A stretch of 64,000 bases of DNA from Lucifuga dentata (lineage: Eukaryota > Chordata > Actinopteri > Ophidiiformes > Bythitidae): the NCBI GenBank assembly GCA_014773175.1, contig VXCM01002074.1:61196-125195 (forward strand). Direction: 5' to 3'. The notes beneath the pieces are model-generated. The model did no database searches, had not been told where the DNA came from, and saw nothing but the letters and a program-made list of their open reading frames with translations. A program made the translations under genes and the position numbers. This document shows positions 52,865 to 63,789 of the stretch, one piece after another. The first letter of the stretch is position 1. Every line of letters starts with the position of its first letter.

Positions 52865-55800
52865 CTTTCTCTCTTCAAACCAGCACATTTGTCGTAGAAG
52901 CAAAAGGAGTATGTAAACTATCTACAGCCTTGATTTTCTTCTAAGTCTGACCATAATAATCACATTGTAGGATTTCTGTCACTGACTTTTCCACTACCAC
53001 ACTCTCTCTTTCTCCTTACTTATCTATCTCTTTTTGCTGTTCTTCTTTTTCTCTGTCTCCTATCATCCCCTGAAGTCCTAATTACTCAGGCAGATGCTGC
53101 AAAGTTTCACCACTGTCCTGCCGTTATCCACTGGAGATCCAATAAGGCCTCTCACAGCATTGCAGTTATCTTAATATGATGTAGAAGCAATATGCTAAGC
53201 CTTTCTGCCATCCCTGCTGACACACAATTACACAGAAGGAAAGCTACCCCAAAAAGTTTATTTACCTCTCTTCCTTCACTGCCACAGGGGAATGTCTTAA
53301 TGGTTTGCTCTCTTCCAGCAGGCCTGGAAGCATTATTGGTGTGGTTATGTATTCATTTGGTCTTGATTTATTCATAGAGATGAGCTAATTGGCTTCGGGA
53401 ATGGGCACAGGACCACATTGTTTTTGGTAATCGGTTAACAGCTGTATACTGTAAGTATTCACAGCTCAAATGTGTATGGAATGCACTCTTACTACCATGT
53501 TTCCATTTTAGGACTTTGAATAAATGCCTTAAAGCTGTGAGGAACCCCAATGCAGCATGGCTGTCTATCTGACTGTTTGAACACTTCCCAAGTGTAGTCA
53601 TTCACACCTTTAGGCTTTGGATGTTCTCTGCAGATGACACCCCTCTTTCACCTTGAGTTTTCTGTGCCTTCCTACAGTTAGACACATGGTTCTCCAGTGA
53701 ATTTGTGAATGCTCCATCAAGTATAGCATCAAATATCTCTACCTGGAGGCCTTGAATTTTCCCCAAGCAATCTCCACAACACCTCCCCAGTGGAGTGTTT
53801 TAGACACATCCCCAGGTCTGTGTTCAGTTTCCAATTGCATCCTGAGTTACTTTTTTTTTTCACTTTTCAATCACCCACCTTCCTCTCTAGTCTTATCTTT
53901 TCTGTCAGTTCTCTCCATTTCCTCTGCTGCACTCTCCCTTTTCTCTGTATAGCTTAGGTCCTGACATTCAGGCAAGACATCTATGTAACAAATTGTTCTT
54001 ATTTATTTGTGACATATACACCTTATAATTCAAATGCAAAAGCTGGCCTACTGCTATGATTGGGAATTACCCAAAGCAATGGGAAATAAAATGATCATTA
54101 TGGATAATTGTATTCCCATTCTTGGCAAACTGCTTACATTTTGAACTTACAAATATCTGACAGACAATTTTATTCTCTGTTGCCCCTTTTAATATTAACA
54201 TCTTCAACCAACTATAACTCCTCTTAAGTTTGTGTTAACATAATTCTTTTGCAGCAGTACATTCAAAGTCGTCTCTGAAGGTTGAAGCCTGCAGTAGCTG
54301 TTGAGTTTGATGTACAGGATGCCCTAGATCTCTGCAGGGGGGCCGGTGGGATCATCCTAGTAAGAATCTCTTTAATACTCCAGGTCCTGATAAGAGTACT
54401 GCTGGAGTAGCTTAAATCAGGCCAATCTGTAGCAGCAGAAGCTCTAGCTTTAGCGCTTCCTGCCAACGTCAGAGACGCAGGTCCCTCAGTGCTCCAGATC
54501 AGTCTGATTAGCCTGCTGATGGATTGTCCAGCGCCTGGCTTTATCAGCTGGGGGCTTCACGCTACACCCCCTCCCTTTTCCCTCAGGGACACGCCAAGCT
54601 TGGGATGCACTTCAAGCTACACCCCCCCNCCCTATCTTCCGTCTTCTGCTGACTCCAGCCCAGCCTATGCCTGAGCAACATATTGCAAAGTGTTCTGTCT
54701 CCCAGTGTGAGGCCCACTCCTCTCAGCTTGGTTACCCAGCATAGTGAGCCTTGGGACAGTGGTTTGCATTGCAGTACAGCCCCTCCTCCTCCATCGTCCA
54801 AGCTCCAGGCCCCAGACTGATGCAGCTGTAGCTCCCCCTACATGTGTTTGTGTGTGTGTATGTGTGTGTGTGGGGGGTGGGGGGNAAAGGAGAAAAATGA
54901 CAGCGGGAGTCATAATTGAAGGGACTTGTAAAGTGAAACCACTGCCGATTGGTCCATAGGGAGGAGGAATGCGTAGAAATAGGAGCCTGCTATGTGGAAT
55001 AGCAGGATATGGAAGAAAGGAGAAGGAAATGATGGGGGGGNGGAGGGGTGCTAATGATAAAGATGAATATATCCATCAACACAGTATGAGGGGATGTGAC
55101 TGAGACTTTAATGTGTACATAGTATAATGATTTGATGTGTGTTTAAAGAACATTAAGTTGGGAAAACTGCCTGGGTTAGAGAGAATATGAGAGACTCCTA
55201 GTAAGGTATGACATGAGGTAGAATAAAAGCATACAGTGTGTATGTTTATGTCTTTGCAACAAGCAGTGTGAACCACTAACCAATTCATGGGTAAAGTCTT
55301 TGGAATGTAATTCAACATAAATAGGGAATGAGAAGGAAAATAGCATGGCTCTGATGAGTTTCAGGCATTCCTGGTGTTTACCACATTGGCTCTGGATCTT
55401 GCAGAGCCAGCTCGCACTTAATATCTGTGGTCTGTCCTCTGAAAGTCTTCTTGATCCCTGTCAAACACTGTCTACACCTCAAGACACAAACAAAACCCAT
55501 CAAACATCCTAACTGAGAGGACAGCGTTATGTGTTTTTCCATTCTCCTCATCACCCCGTTTAGTTTTCCTCCTCTGCTCTCCTATTCACTGCCTCTCTTC
55601 TCTCCTTGTTCTGTCTTCAAAGAGAAAGTGGAATGAACCGTCAAATAGCATAAATATTCTGTTCTTTTCTCAAAGTTTTCTGTTTTCCACTTTCAACTGT
55701 GTTGTCAGTTCTGGAGTTAGTAGAGGATGTTTGTGCAGCAGTCAGCTGGCCAGTTTTCAGGTTTCTCTCTGCAGTAATAAATGGAGTTACAGTTAAGTCA

Positions 55801-55867
55801 AGATAATTGTATGGCCTGTCGCTAATCCCTGAACTGGACGTAATACTCGGTGTGTATTTGGGCACAT

Positions 55868-55920
55868 ATATGCACGCACACACACACGCACACACACACA
55901 CACACACGCACACACACACA
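55868..55920. repeat. (AC)n microsatellite with GC variants
   Basis: AC array with three ACGC units. Confidence 0.9.
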
Positions 55921-56800
55921 TGTTCAAAAACGACATCAGCATCCGTGTGTTGTCTAGAGGCTTTGCTGAAGAACGGTGTGATTGGGGAGTCATGGTAAAT
56001 AAACATTAAAGCGATGTGGGTTTGCAGATTATTTTTTAGCCTGTTAAAGAAATATGCAGTTTATTCATATTATGTCTCCTCAAACAAGTCCTTATTGAAG
56101 CAACCACATCTCCCAGGCTACCACACACACACACACACACAATCTCCCAATGAATTCTTCAGTCCCTAGGCCAGATAGTATTCTTATAATGTGTTTTATT
56201 TCATGTCTTACCATCCCACACTACCCTTCTCTCTTTCTCCCAGCTCCTCTGGCTGTGATTGCTATCTCCACACAGGGACCTGCTGTGGGTCCCTCAAGGC
56301 CTGTTTCACATCATAAAAAACAAACATTTTGAAAGAAGAGAAGCGAGGGCCTTAGACCATTCAAAGCCTGGCTAAGTAAACAATGTGCAGAAGTGTTTAT
56401 TTTGGGCTCTGGGGTACTGTTGAAATTGGCAGCCCAGGGAGTAAAACAGGGTTGTCATCCTCTACAACCACCTGCTGTAGTTCTCCCTCTGCCATGGCAA
56501 CTATGCAGGCCTATCAGTCTCTGGATCCACCAGCAGCAGAAGCCACTAGTTCCAGGCAATCACTGTTCAGTATCTCATCAGCCATGTCAGTGGTGTCCCG
56601 AATGTCATGGCTCAGTAGATTGAAGTGTTTTAAGCAAGCATATTTAATTGCTGTATGATGTGATACAGTGAAATAACGATTCTAATCATTTTGGTTAAAT
56701 TTCTTTCTCTGGATAGTCATGTAAAAAGACTTTTTATGGAGATGCCAGCCACGTAAAAGACTTAGCGCCTAAACACACTAAGCTGATCACAAAGAGCTAA

Positions 56801-56836
56801 CACACACACACAAACACACACACACACACACACACA
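56801..56836. repeat. (AC)n microsatellite
   Basis: AC array with one AAAC interruption. Confidence 0.9.
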
Positions 56837-57836
56837 GCAAAGACAAGACATCCAGCTGATGGCTGTGATGACATGTGTTCTGCACCTGAATGAAAGGAAA
56901 GGATGAAGTAGTAGTCTTCTTTATTCATAAGCTAAAAAAAAATAAAAGCTTAATGACCCAGAACCACAGAAAGATAAGACAAAACGAACTAGTCTACCAC
57001 TGTTAATCTATTCAGATGATCTCATTAAAAATTTGGAATATGAACTGATGTCTGATATATATATATGCACATATATATTGCAACTGAGAATAGAAAATTT
57101 TCCTTTTCTTGTCACATTGTCAGCCCTTTATCTTTTGCTTCTTGAAAAAAAGAAAAGAAAAGTCAGAAGCAAAAAAAAGGAGAAACTGCATGGAATGGAT
57201 GAAGTTGCTGATTCACTATGCTGAACAGCCAAGCAGAGCACTCTCAGTTGCTTCTGCTGCCAATTTAGCATGTTCAATCAACAGAACCACAACTGATAAA
57301 GGCTGACTACAGCCAACAGTGGTTGACACAGCAAAAAACTAGCAGTTAATGCTTCACATAGAGTTTTGTAGCAGTGACATTATAGTTGCATGTAAATAAC
57401 AAAAGTGTATTGTACAAATTATTGTGCTACAACATTAACAACATCACATAATGTTTATTTTGTGGATCATTGTCAATTTCAAACTAAAATTGTCCGTCAT
57501 TGCATATGGAAAACATTGTGATCAGATGTCCACAAACATAAACCAAATTCAACTTATGAAGGCACATCATCTGACTGGCACATCATTGACTACTTATTTT
57601 TGGTACTGTATATTCATGTCTCTCTGCACCTCCTGCAAAACAGTATTATTTTCTTAGAGAAGTCAGACTGCAGCCTGCCTCTTCATTTTGTGAGCCATGT
57701 GCCACTGTGATTGTCAAGTGTTTAACAGTTGAGGAGAAGAGTAATGTGACTGGCTGAGAAGATAATGATGCACTACCCAACCCTACCCCCCATTAAAAAT
57801 CCACTTCATCAACATTTTGGCATGTAATGTGTTGCA

Positions 57837-57860
57837 TTTATGTATGTATGTATGTATGTA
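57837..57860. repeat. (ATGT)n microsatellite
   Basis: Five to six tandem ATGT units. Confidence 0.9.
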
Positions 57861-59760
57861 TAAGAATAGCAAGTGCACATGGATACACCCTCATTATCCT
57901 CAAGCACAAGACCTAGCACTTTTCACTTTTTGCAAAGTGCTTTGTATTGTGTTGTGACACAAAACATTCAGTTTATTCAGGGCCATGCACTTGCTTAGAG
58001 ATGATTCTTTGCCCTTATAACTAAGGTGAAGGCAACGTGTAAGCACTACCAAGTGTGACTGGCGTAGCTAAATGAATGCCAACTAAGAGCCTGTAAGTAA
58101 CATTCTCAACAAATTAAATCCTATGGCAAATTAAAACAGCCAAAGGCTGCAGTAATAGCCTGCAAATCACCGGTTAAGTGGCAGTCACATTTGATTTCTA
58201 CTGCCGTGTCTGCATATGTGGAGCTTGGTGGTAATTGGGACACAAGAGTATGATGCCCTGGTTCACACCTTAACCAGGCTGTATTTTGTTTTCTCCAACT
58301 GTTGTATGAATACATCGATACAGACAGTGTAGATGTGAATACATGGAAACAGATAATTCAGGCATGTATGTGTGTGCCACATGCATTTTCCACATGAGAG
58401 CAGGTGCATTGCTTTTCTCAGCAACACATATTTGGAGGTGAGTTCATGTGTGTGATTGATGATGCAGCAGATACAAGCCGTGTTTGTGCCACACGAAGTG
58501 CCTGTTGTGCAGTCTCCAAACAGAAAACCGAAAGTGCTGCCAATTCCCTCATATGGTTTGTTCTCTCCACATACATATGTGATATATGTCATAGCATTCA
58601 ATGACCTGTACATCTTTCTAGAGTGCAGCCTGTGCTCTCAGCCAGGCCATAATAATAATAATCACATTCTGGAGGTCAGACCCCTCATGTCACTGACCTC
58701 TCTTGCTGAGGCACTGAGCTGAGGTCACTGCATAACAGTGCTATTCCATCACCCCTGTGGTTTCTGTTGCTTTTCCCAGCTACCCGGGGCTATTCCACAT
58801 GGCTTTGCAGCAACGATTGTGTCTGTGTTGACTGCACTATCAAATGCTTAAAACATCTAAACATGTTCCTCTTGTTGTCATTATTATTGCATCTCGTTAA
58901 CTGGAAGGGAAGAGATAAGGAAGTATGCTATGTTAGAAAGGACATGTTAAGCTTTGTAATTCTGAAAAAGGTCTCTAGAATTGAGTGGACTGTCAGTTTT
59001 AGATCAGACATGGATCTGCAAATAGGTCAGTTTATCTTTTCCTCAGACGGTAAGGGCAGCCTTTATGGAGGGCAAAATGATACCAAATCTATTCTACAGG
59101 ACAACCTCTCTTAATGTAAGCAGCATTGACTGAAAGCTTTAGTGAGCCTCTGCTTTATTGGCAGTGTCTTGGATCTGAGACAAACAAGCCTGAGAGACAC
59201 AGAGACTCAGATTAGCAAAATTCTGCTCTTAAACAATTGTGCTTCAATTGCAGCAGACTGAACAAGCTGCATCCTAATAATAAGCCACCACTTGTGCAAA
59301 ACAATAGTTTTATTATTCCAATATTTCTTCCTGAATATCATCTCTGAGATTCTGCCTGAGTTGCAGGCTGTGAGGATGTGAATGAGTGTGTGAATCTCTA
59401 GAGCCACTTGGATAAGAATATTCCATGCAACACTGCATTTTGCTAAATAACCAATGTTTGATAGACACAAATGTTTCACTTGATGATCTCTCTGGGTGTG
59501 AACAGAATAAATTAGCATTCCAATTGTGCTGAAGATGGAGAAAAAGAAGAAAAAGTGAAGTTGTTCTTGGACAACGGCACTTTTTATTACAGGGTAGGAA
59601 ATTGACTAAATTAACCCAGTGGGCAGGAATGTAAGAAAATGTTTTGTTTCTGTCTTCCTTTGCATGTAGGGCATTATTTTGTTTAAATATTACAACCATG
59701 ACTGTATGCTATTTTATGTAAAATGATTCCAGCTTCATGCACATTTGGCCACATATTTTC

Positions 59761-59765
59761 CTATC

Positions 59766-59796
<31 letters not shown>

Positions 59797-59800
59797 ACAG
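59761..59800 (+). promoter_or_regulatory. ephb1: Exon 5 3' splice site made from a CT microsatellite
   Basis: A CT array (about 59763-59796, with two TAT interruptions) runs straight into CTACAG and exon 5. The dinucleotide repeat therefore is the polypyrimidine tract. Its length may vary between individuals. Confidence 0.85.
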
Positions 59801-60136
59801 GTGTCCCATCCAGCCCAAGGAATGTGATCTCCATTGTCAACGAAACATCTGTAATCTTGGAGTGGCACTCTCCCAGGGAGACAGGCGGCCGTGATGATGT
59901 AGTTTACAACATTGTGTGCAAGAAGTGCCAAGCCGACCGGCGCTCTTGTTCCCACTGTGATGACAACGTGGATTTTGTCCCTCGACAGTTGGGTCTGACT
60001 GAGACCAGGGTGTTCATTAGTAACCTGTGGGCTCACACCCTCTACAGCTTCGCGATTCAGGCTGTAAATGGAGTCAGCAATAAGAGCCCATACCCCGCCC
60101 AGCATGTTTCCATAGACATCACCACCAACCAGGCTG
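59801..60136 (+). CDS. ephb1: ephb1 exon 5: first fibronectin type III domain
   Basis: This 336 bp exon begins with GT, completing a Ser codon with the last base of exon 4, and ends after one base at donor GTAAGT (60137). It encodes VPSSPRNVISIVNETS, then LEWHSPRETGGRDD, a cysteine cluster (CKKC, SCSHC), VPRQLGLTET, and the A-QAVNGVSNKSP and ITTNQA end. This is the membrane-distal FN3 domain of an EphB receptor, a spacer that also supports cis association of receptors. An N-glycosylation sequon (NET) is present. The length and phases match the vertebrate EphB layout as remembered, and the wording is closest to EPHB1. The in-frame ORF runs past the donor into an intronic ATC repeat; that part is not coding. 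Confidence 0.96.
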
Positions 60137-60219
60137 GTAAGTGGTTGCTGTGGTTAGGTGTGATGACAGCGATGGTGGTGGTAGCGGTGATGATGACTAT
60201 GATGATCCATCTGCAGTGT

Positions 60220-60241
60220 CATCATCATCATCATCATCATC
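60220..60241. repeat. (ATC)n microsatellite
   Basis: Seven ATC units, 84 bp into intron 5. It follows GATGATGACTATGATGATCC, which is complementary in character. Confidence 0.9.
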
Positions 60242-60629
60242 TTGCAACTTTCAATATTGGCAGTATTGTTTATTGAGCCTTTTCACTCAAAATGCAATCT
60301 GGCCTCTCCCTGTCGAAGTAATTGTATTTCATTTAACATTTTGAAAAAGTATGCAGCTGTTATATGCAATGTGAATTTGTTTATAATCAAAACACCATTT
60401 TGCACAATGTGAATTTCTCAGTCTCGCTTCATGGCATTGCCGTCTGCAGTCCTCTAAGATGTCACGTTGCTCCAGCATGAATAATGACTTTAAGGCTTGA
60501 AGAGAGAGGGCAGCTGCTTTAGTGAAAGTTACACATATAATAACACTGAAACTCTAGCTCTCTGTTGGGCCTTCCTTCCCTAAATCAAAGTTCTGACTTG
60601 TGAATGGCTCATTGGGAAAAGGTGGGGGG

Positions 60630-60760
60630 TCCTCGAGTTCAAACCCAGACCTAACACGTAGCATGTTAAAATTTGTGGCAGGACCGCCACAAAANTCCTC
60701 GAGTTCAAACCCAGACCTAACACGTAGCATGTTAAAATTTGTGGCAGGACCGCCACAAAA
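60630..60760. other. 65 bp duplication around an N (assembly join)
   Basis: 60630-60694 is repeated exactly at 60696-60760 across the N at 60695. ORFs on both strands with a doubled protein segment reflect this. Confidence 0.9.
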
Positions 60761-61435
60761 TGTGGCACCTTCTCGTTCCTTTGTACTTTATTTATACATC
60801 ACATCTGATGATAGAAACTGTGTCAGTTTGCATTTCTCTGCTTTATAAGTGGGCATTCCAGAAATTCTTGTCTTTGTTTTACCACCGGCAAAGAAAATCA
60901 TCCCTGTACAAACAACATATGAGTCATTTGTGAAACCTCTTGTTTTGGTTCACATCTGGAGGTTGAAGGCTGGTTGCTTCTCTGTCTGACACATCTCTTT
61001 GTTGTTTTTCTTTCCTCTTTGTTTAATGAGACTTTGTTTTGAGTGCAATGCAGCACAGCAAGTCTCTGCTTCTCCCTTCACAAGAGGCTACACCCCAGTT
61101 GAAACCTGTCTGTAAATCTTCAGATTTGCACACTTGACGCACTCAGAATTAATAAAAACAACAAGCTAATGCATCTGTTAATTCCTTCCTTGTCATTTTT
61201 GAGTTCCTTGAGTGAGTTTTATCATAGGCGTCAGCCACAAAGCCATCATTTCTTTGGTGTTCTTGGATGAGGCTGATGGGGGTATAAACGGACATGTTGG
61301 ACTGCAGATTACATATTTAGTTAAGTGAATATCCGGGATCAACTCTGCTCATGGTTCAATATGTTAATTTCAGTTTGGAGGTGGCAGACACAAGATAGCT
61401 ACACAAATATTTGCTGTTTTTGGGCCATGCTAAAA

Positions 61436-61461
61436 TCTCTCTCTCTCTCTCTCTCTCTCTC
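61436..61461. repeat. (CT)n microsatellite ending at an N
   Basis: CT array that stops at the N at 61462. Confidence 0.9.
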
Positions 61462-61483
61462 NATATGATGTAACACGCTTTTG

Positions 61484-61730
61484 ATGCCACAATTCTCTTT
61501 CTCCTTGTCTGTATTTTTGTATTTGTGTATGTGCGTCTGCATGTGTGTGCATTCTCTGACTTTGCTTGTGATGGATCAAGCAATGGAAATGCTTGATCCA
61601 TCATCCTATTATCTCCGTCGCTCTCTCTCACTCTCTGCCTCTCTCTTACTTTTTGTATTGCTGTGTCTGTGTGCTAATTCTCTTACTATGCCCGTGATGG
61701 GGTCTGAGCCCAGCCAATGGAAATGACAGT
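61484..61730. repeat. Diverged tandem duplication (~130 bp unit)
   Basis: Two successive segments share AATTCTCTTTC/TCTCTTAC, TTTTTGTATT, GTGTGC, AATTCTC-ACT, GTGATGG and CAATGGAAATG in order. The first unit includes a 14 bp hairpin at 61569-61603. Confidence 0.5.
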
Positions 61731-62178
61731 TTGAGGATTTGTGTCTTTGCTGGTTCTTGGGTTCCAGCATTTTTTCATGCTCTTGTAGGTCTTTGACTAC
61801 TACACAGAAGCACCTATCAAGGGACAAACCCTGACCAAGTGGAAAATTTAAATGAGGCCCTTTTCATTTTTCCGTGTTTTTGAGTGTGAGACGGACCCTG
61901 GAAACCACTGCCTGAGCTTGTGGGATCTAATAACAGACATAAAGTGAAGTTACAGTGTGGTAAAGACAAGAGATTGTCAGTTGAGTTCATACTGTCAAGG
62001 TTTCCATGCAGCAAAAGTTACACGTTTGTCAGCTTTGGCTCCTGGCTGCTTTTGTTGGCCATGCTTTGCAATTTTCTCTGTCACATTGTCATATCCTGTG
62101 TCATGTACAATTCAATGCCTATGTTGATGAATACATAGGATATATATTCTGATTCTGAAATATTCTGAAAGGCAGAAA

Positions 62179-62635
62179 TCTCTATCTGTCTGTCTGTCTG
62201 TTCTTCCTGTCTCTCTGTCTCTGTCTATCTGTCTTTCTGTCTGTCTGTCTGTCTGTCTGTGGCACCAGTGTCTCTCAAACCCAGCACTGTAGGAAGTTGA
62301 TACTTGGCAGGTTTATTGCTCAGGACCCAAGGACGTGCAGTGTCGTGTGCGAAGTTGTTTGGATGAACAGTTCTCGAATTGAGCTGTGCCAGTAAAAAGT
62401 AGTCCACGCGGAAGGATACTCCAGGCTTGGCAGCTCGGCAGCTCCAGGAACAGCAGCATACACTCTGAGCGTGGCAGCATATGCTCCGCTCCAGTGGCAC
62501 GGTCTCAACCTGACCCGTACAACAAACAAAGCTAGCTCACGAGGACGTGCAGAACAAAATTATGGCAGGCTACAGCGCACACCATAAAGTCCAGCCCGTT
62601 CTGAACAAGCAGATTTTGAACGGGCACTGCACTAG
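62179..62635 (+). mobile_element. Candidate non-autonomous Helitron
   Basis: The right end has GCCCGTTC (62594-62601), a 16-nt loop, then GAACGGGC (62618-62625), and ten bases later CTAG (62632-62635) followed by T. A short GC-rich hairpin about ten bases before a CTRR terminus is the Helitron 3' end, and insertion between A and T fits. The best left end is TCTCTATCTG at 62179, preceded by A. A TCTG/TGTC microsatellite follows it, and the interior is GC-richer than the intron around it. There is no Rep/helicase gene, so it would depend on an autonomous partner. The minus-strand ORFs in it look spurious. Confidence 0.7.
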
Positions 62636-63434
62636 TGTATATACCTAAAGAATTTCAGATATGCATTGCCACTTTTAGAATGAACTTCATATATATCTCC
62701 AGAACCAGTGAAACAGAAAGAGCTGTGTTCTCAATCCCTTTGTATATGGGAGTACATTTTCAAATTAAATACAGCCCTCAGTCAGCAAAGAGCATACCGT
62801 GTTTGATTACAGTGGCTTTCAGACCCAATGTAATGACCAAGTGAACTTGTCTTTGTCTGAGAATAAGAGAGGAGTGGGAGGAATGACAGGGTGGGAAGGA
62901 GAGTGAGTGTATTTTTTGACCAGACTGTGAGAGTGTGACAGAGAAGGAGAGGAAAATGAGGGAGTAAATAGGTCTGATTATCAGGGTGGCCTAATGGTGC
63001 TGACTGTCCCCATCTGACAGGCTAATAGCACACTTGACAGATAGATGTAGAAGAAGCAATGCCCAGGCCTATTGTTGGTGTCTGCAGCAGTAATGAGGCA
63101 TCTGCCAGTAATCTGCCAGCCCTGTGCCCGGCCCATGTGGCCCTTTGTAGGCAGGTAATTGCACTGTTCCCAGTTTCAACAGCAGGGATTCATCAGCTGG
63201 TCAATGAAGAGGCAGAAGAATGCAGATGGGATTAACGTTAATAATGCATTTCAAAACTTAAAAGTAGAGAGACGCTTAAAAGTAGGTCTCTATTTAATGA
63301 CAGTGCAAAGACTGTCATTGTATCACATATTAGAATTTTTGCAACCTTAAAGTCCATTGGCGTAGTCATGTCTCATCAAGGAAGGACACTTTTATTTTGT
63401 GTTAATTAGTTCAATTTTATTTTGTCTTTACCCT

Positions 63435-63510
63435 TTTTACTTTGACCAAGAGGGTCATGTTTTCTCCTGCGTTCATCTGTTATGTCTGTTTCTTAGCAGA
63501 CATAAAATAA
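63435..63510 (+). repeat. Fish interspersed repeat fragment (second copy)
   Basis: AGAGGGTCATGTTTTCTCCTG and GTTCATCTGTTATGTCTG resemble the repeat family at 20505-20625. It is followed by ATTCTGATTCTGG, a motif also seen at 62150-62160. Short and diverged. Confidence 0.35.
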
Positions 63511-63789
63511 CAGATAGATTCTGATTCTGGACATAGTGAGTTGTGCCAAAAAGATTTGAATATACTGTATATTGCAGCAGATCTGGGCTGAGATATGGAT
63601 ACAGGATTTTCCTTTCACTTTCTTTAACATTGCAAGATGAGGCATGTAGCAACATGTGTGCCTGTTTTGTAGTACTGTATTGGACTGCATTTGTTGAGAA
63701 ATGTTTCCATCCCACTTTTGTGTAAATGGGGCCAAGAAAATATTAGAAACACCAACATTAATCAAGATTCACATGGGATTAATTGAATG

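Larger units (their letters stand above)
52592..59800 (+). other. ephb1: ephb1 intron 4
   Basis: The intron is 7,209 bp, from GTGAGT to the CT-rich CTACAG end. It contains CT/C/AC arrays with an N at 52839, GC-richer sequence with single-N joins at 54629, 54885 and 55041, AC arrays at ~55868-55920 and 56801-56836, and an ATGT tetranucleotide array (57837-57860). I recognise no conserved coding segment. The 128-codon minus-strand ORF at 59313-59699 has no known domain. Confidence 0.8.

Noticed and set aside
59313..59699. 128-codon minus-strand ORF
   Set aside because: No recognised motif, overlaps another minus-strand ORF, and sits in the intron just before exon 5.
59761..60105. 114-codon minus-strand ORF over exon 5
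   Set aside because: Antisense shadow of the FN3 exon; it runs into the CT repeat as RERERE.
60137..60276. In-frame extension of exon 5 to a HHHHHHHH-containing end
   Set aside because: A strong GTAAGT donor at 60137 and the known exon boundary show this is intron. The histidines are an ATC repeat read in one frame.
60602..60690. Possible tRNA-like B-box (GAGTTCAAACCCAG)
   Set aside because: No A-box at the right distance and no cloverleaf; it may be a diverged SINE but support is too weak.
60580..60848. ORFs on both strands with a doubled segment
   Set aside because: Same artefact: a 65 bp duplication across the N at 60695.
62225..62529. Minus-strand ORFs of 69 and 91 codons
   Set aside because: They lie within the candidate Helitron. 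There is no Rep or helicase motif, and they are open mainly because the segment is GC-rich.
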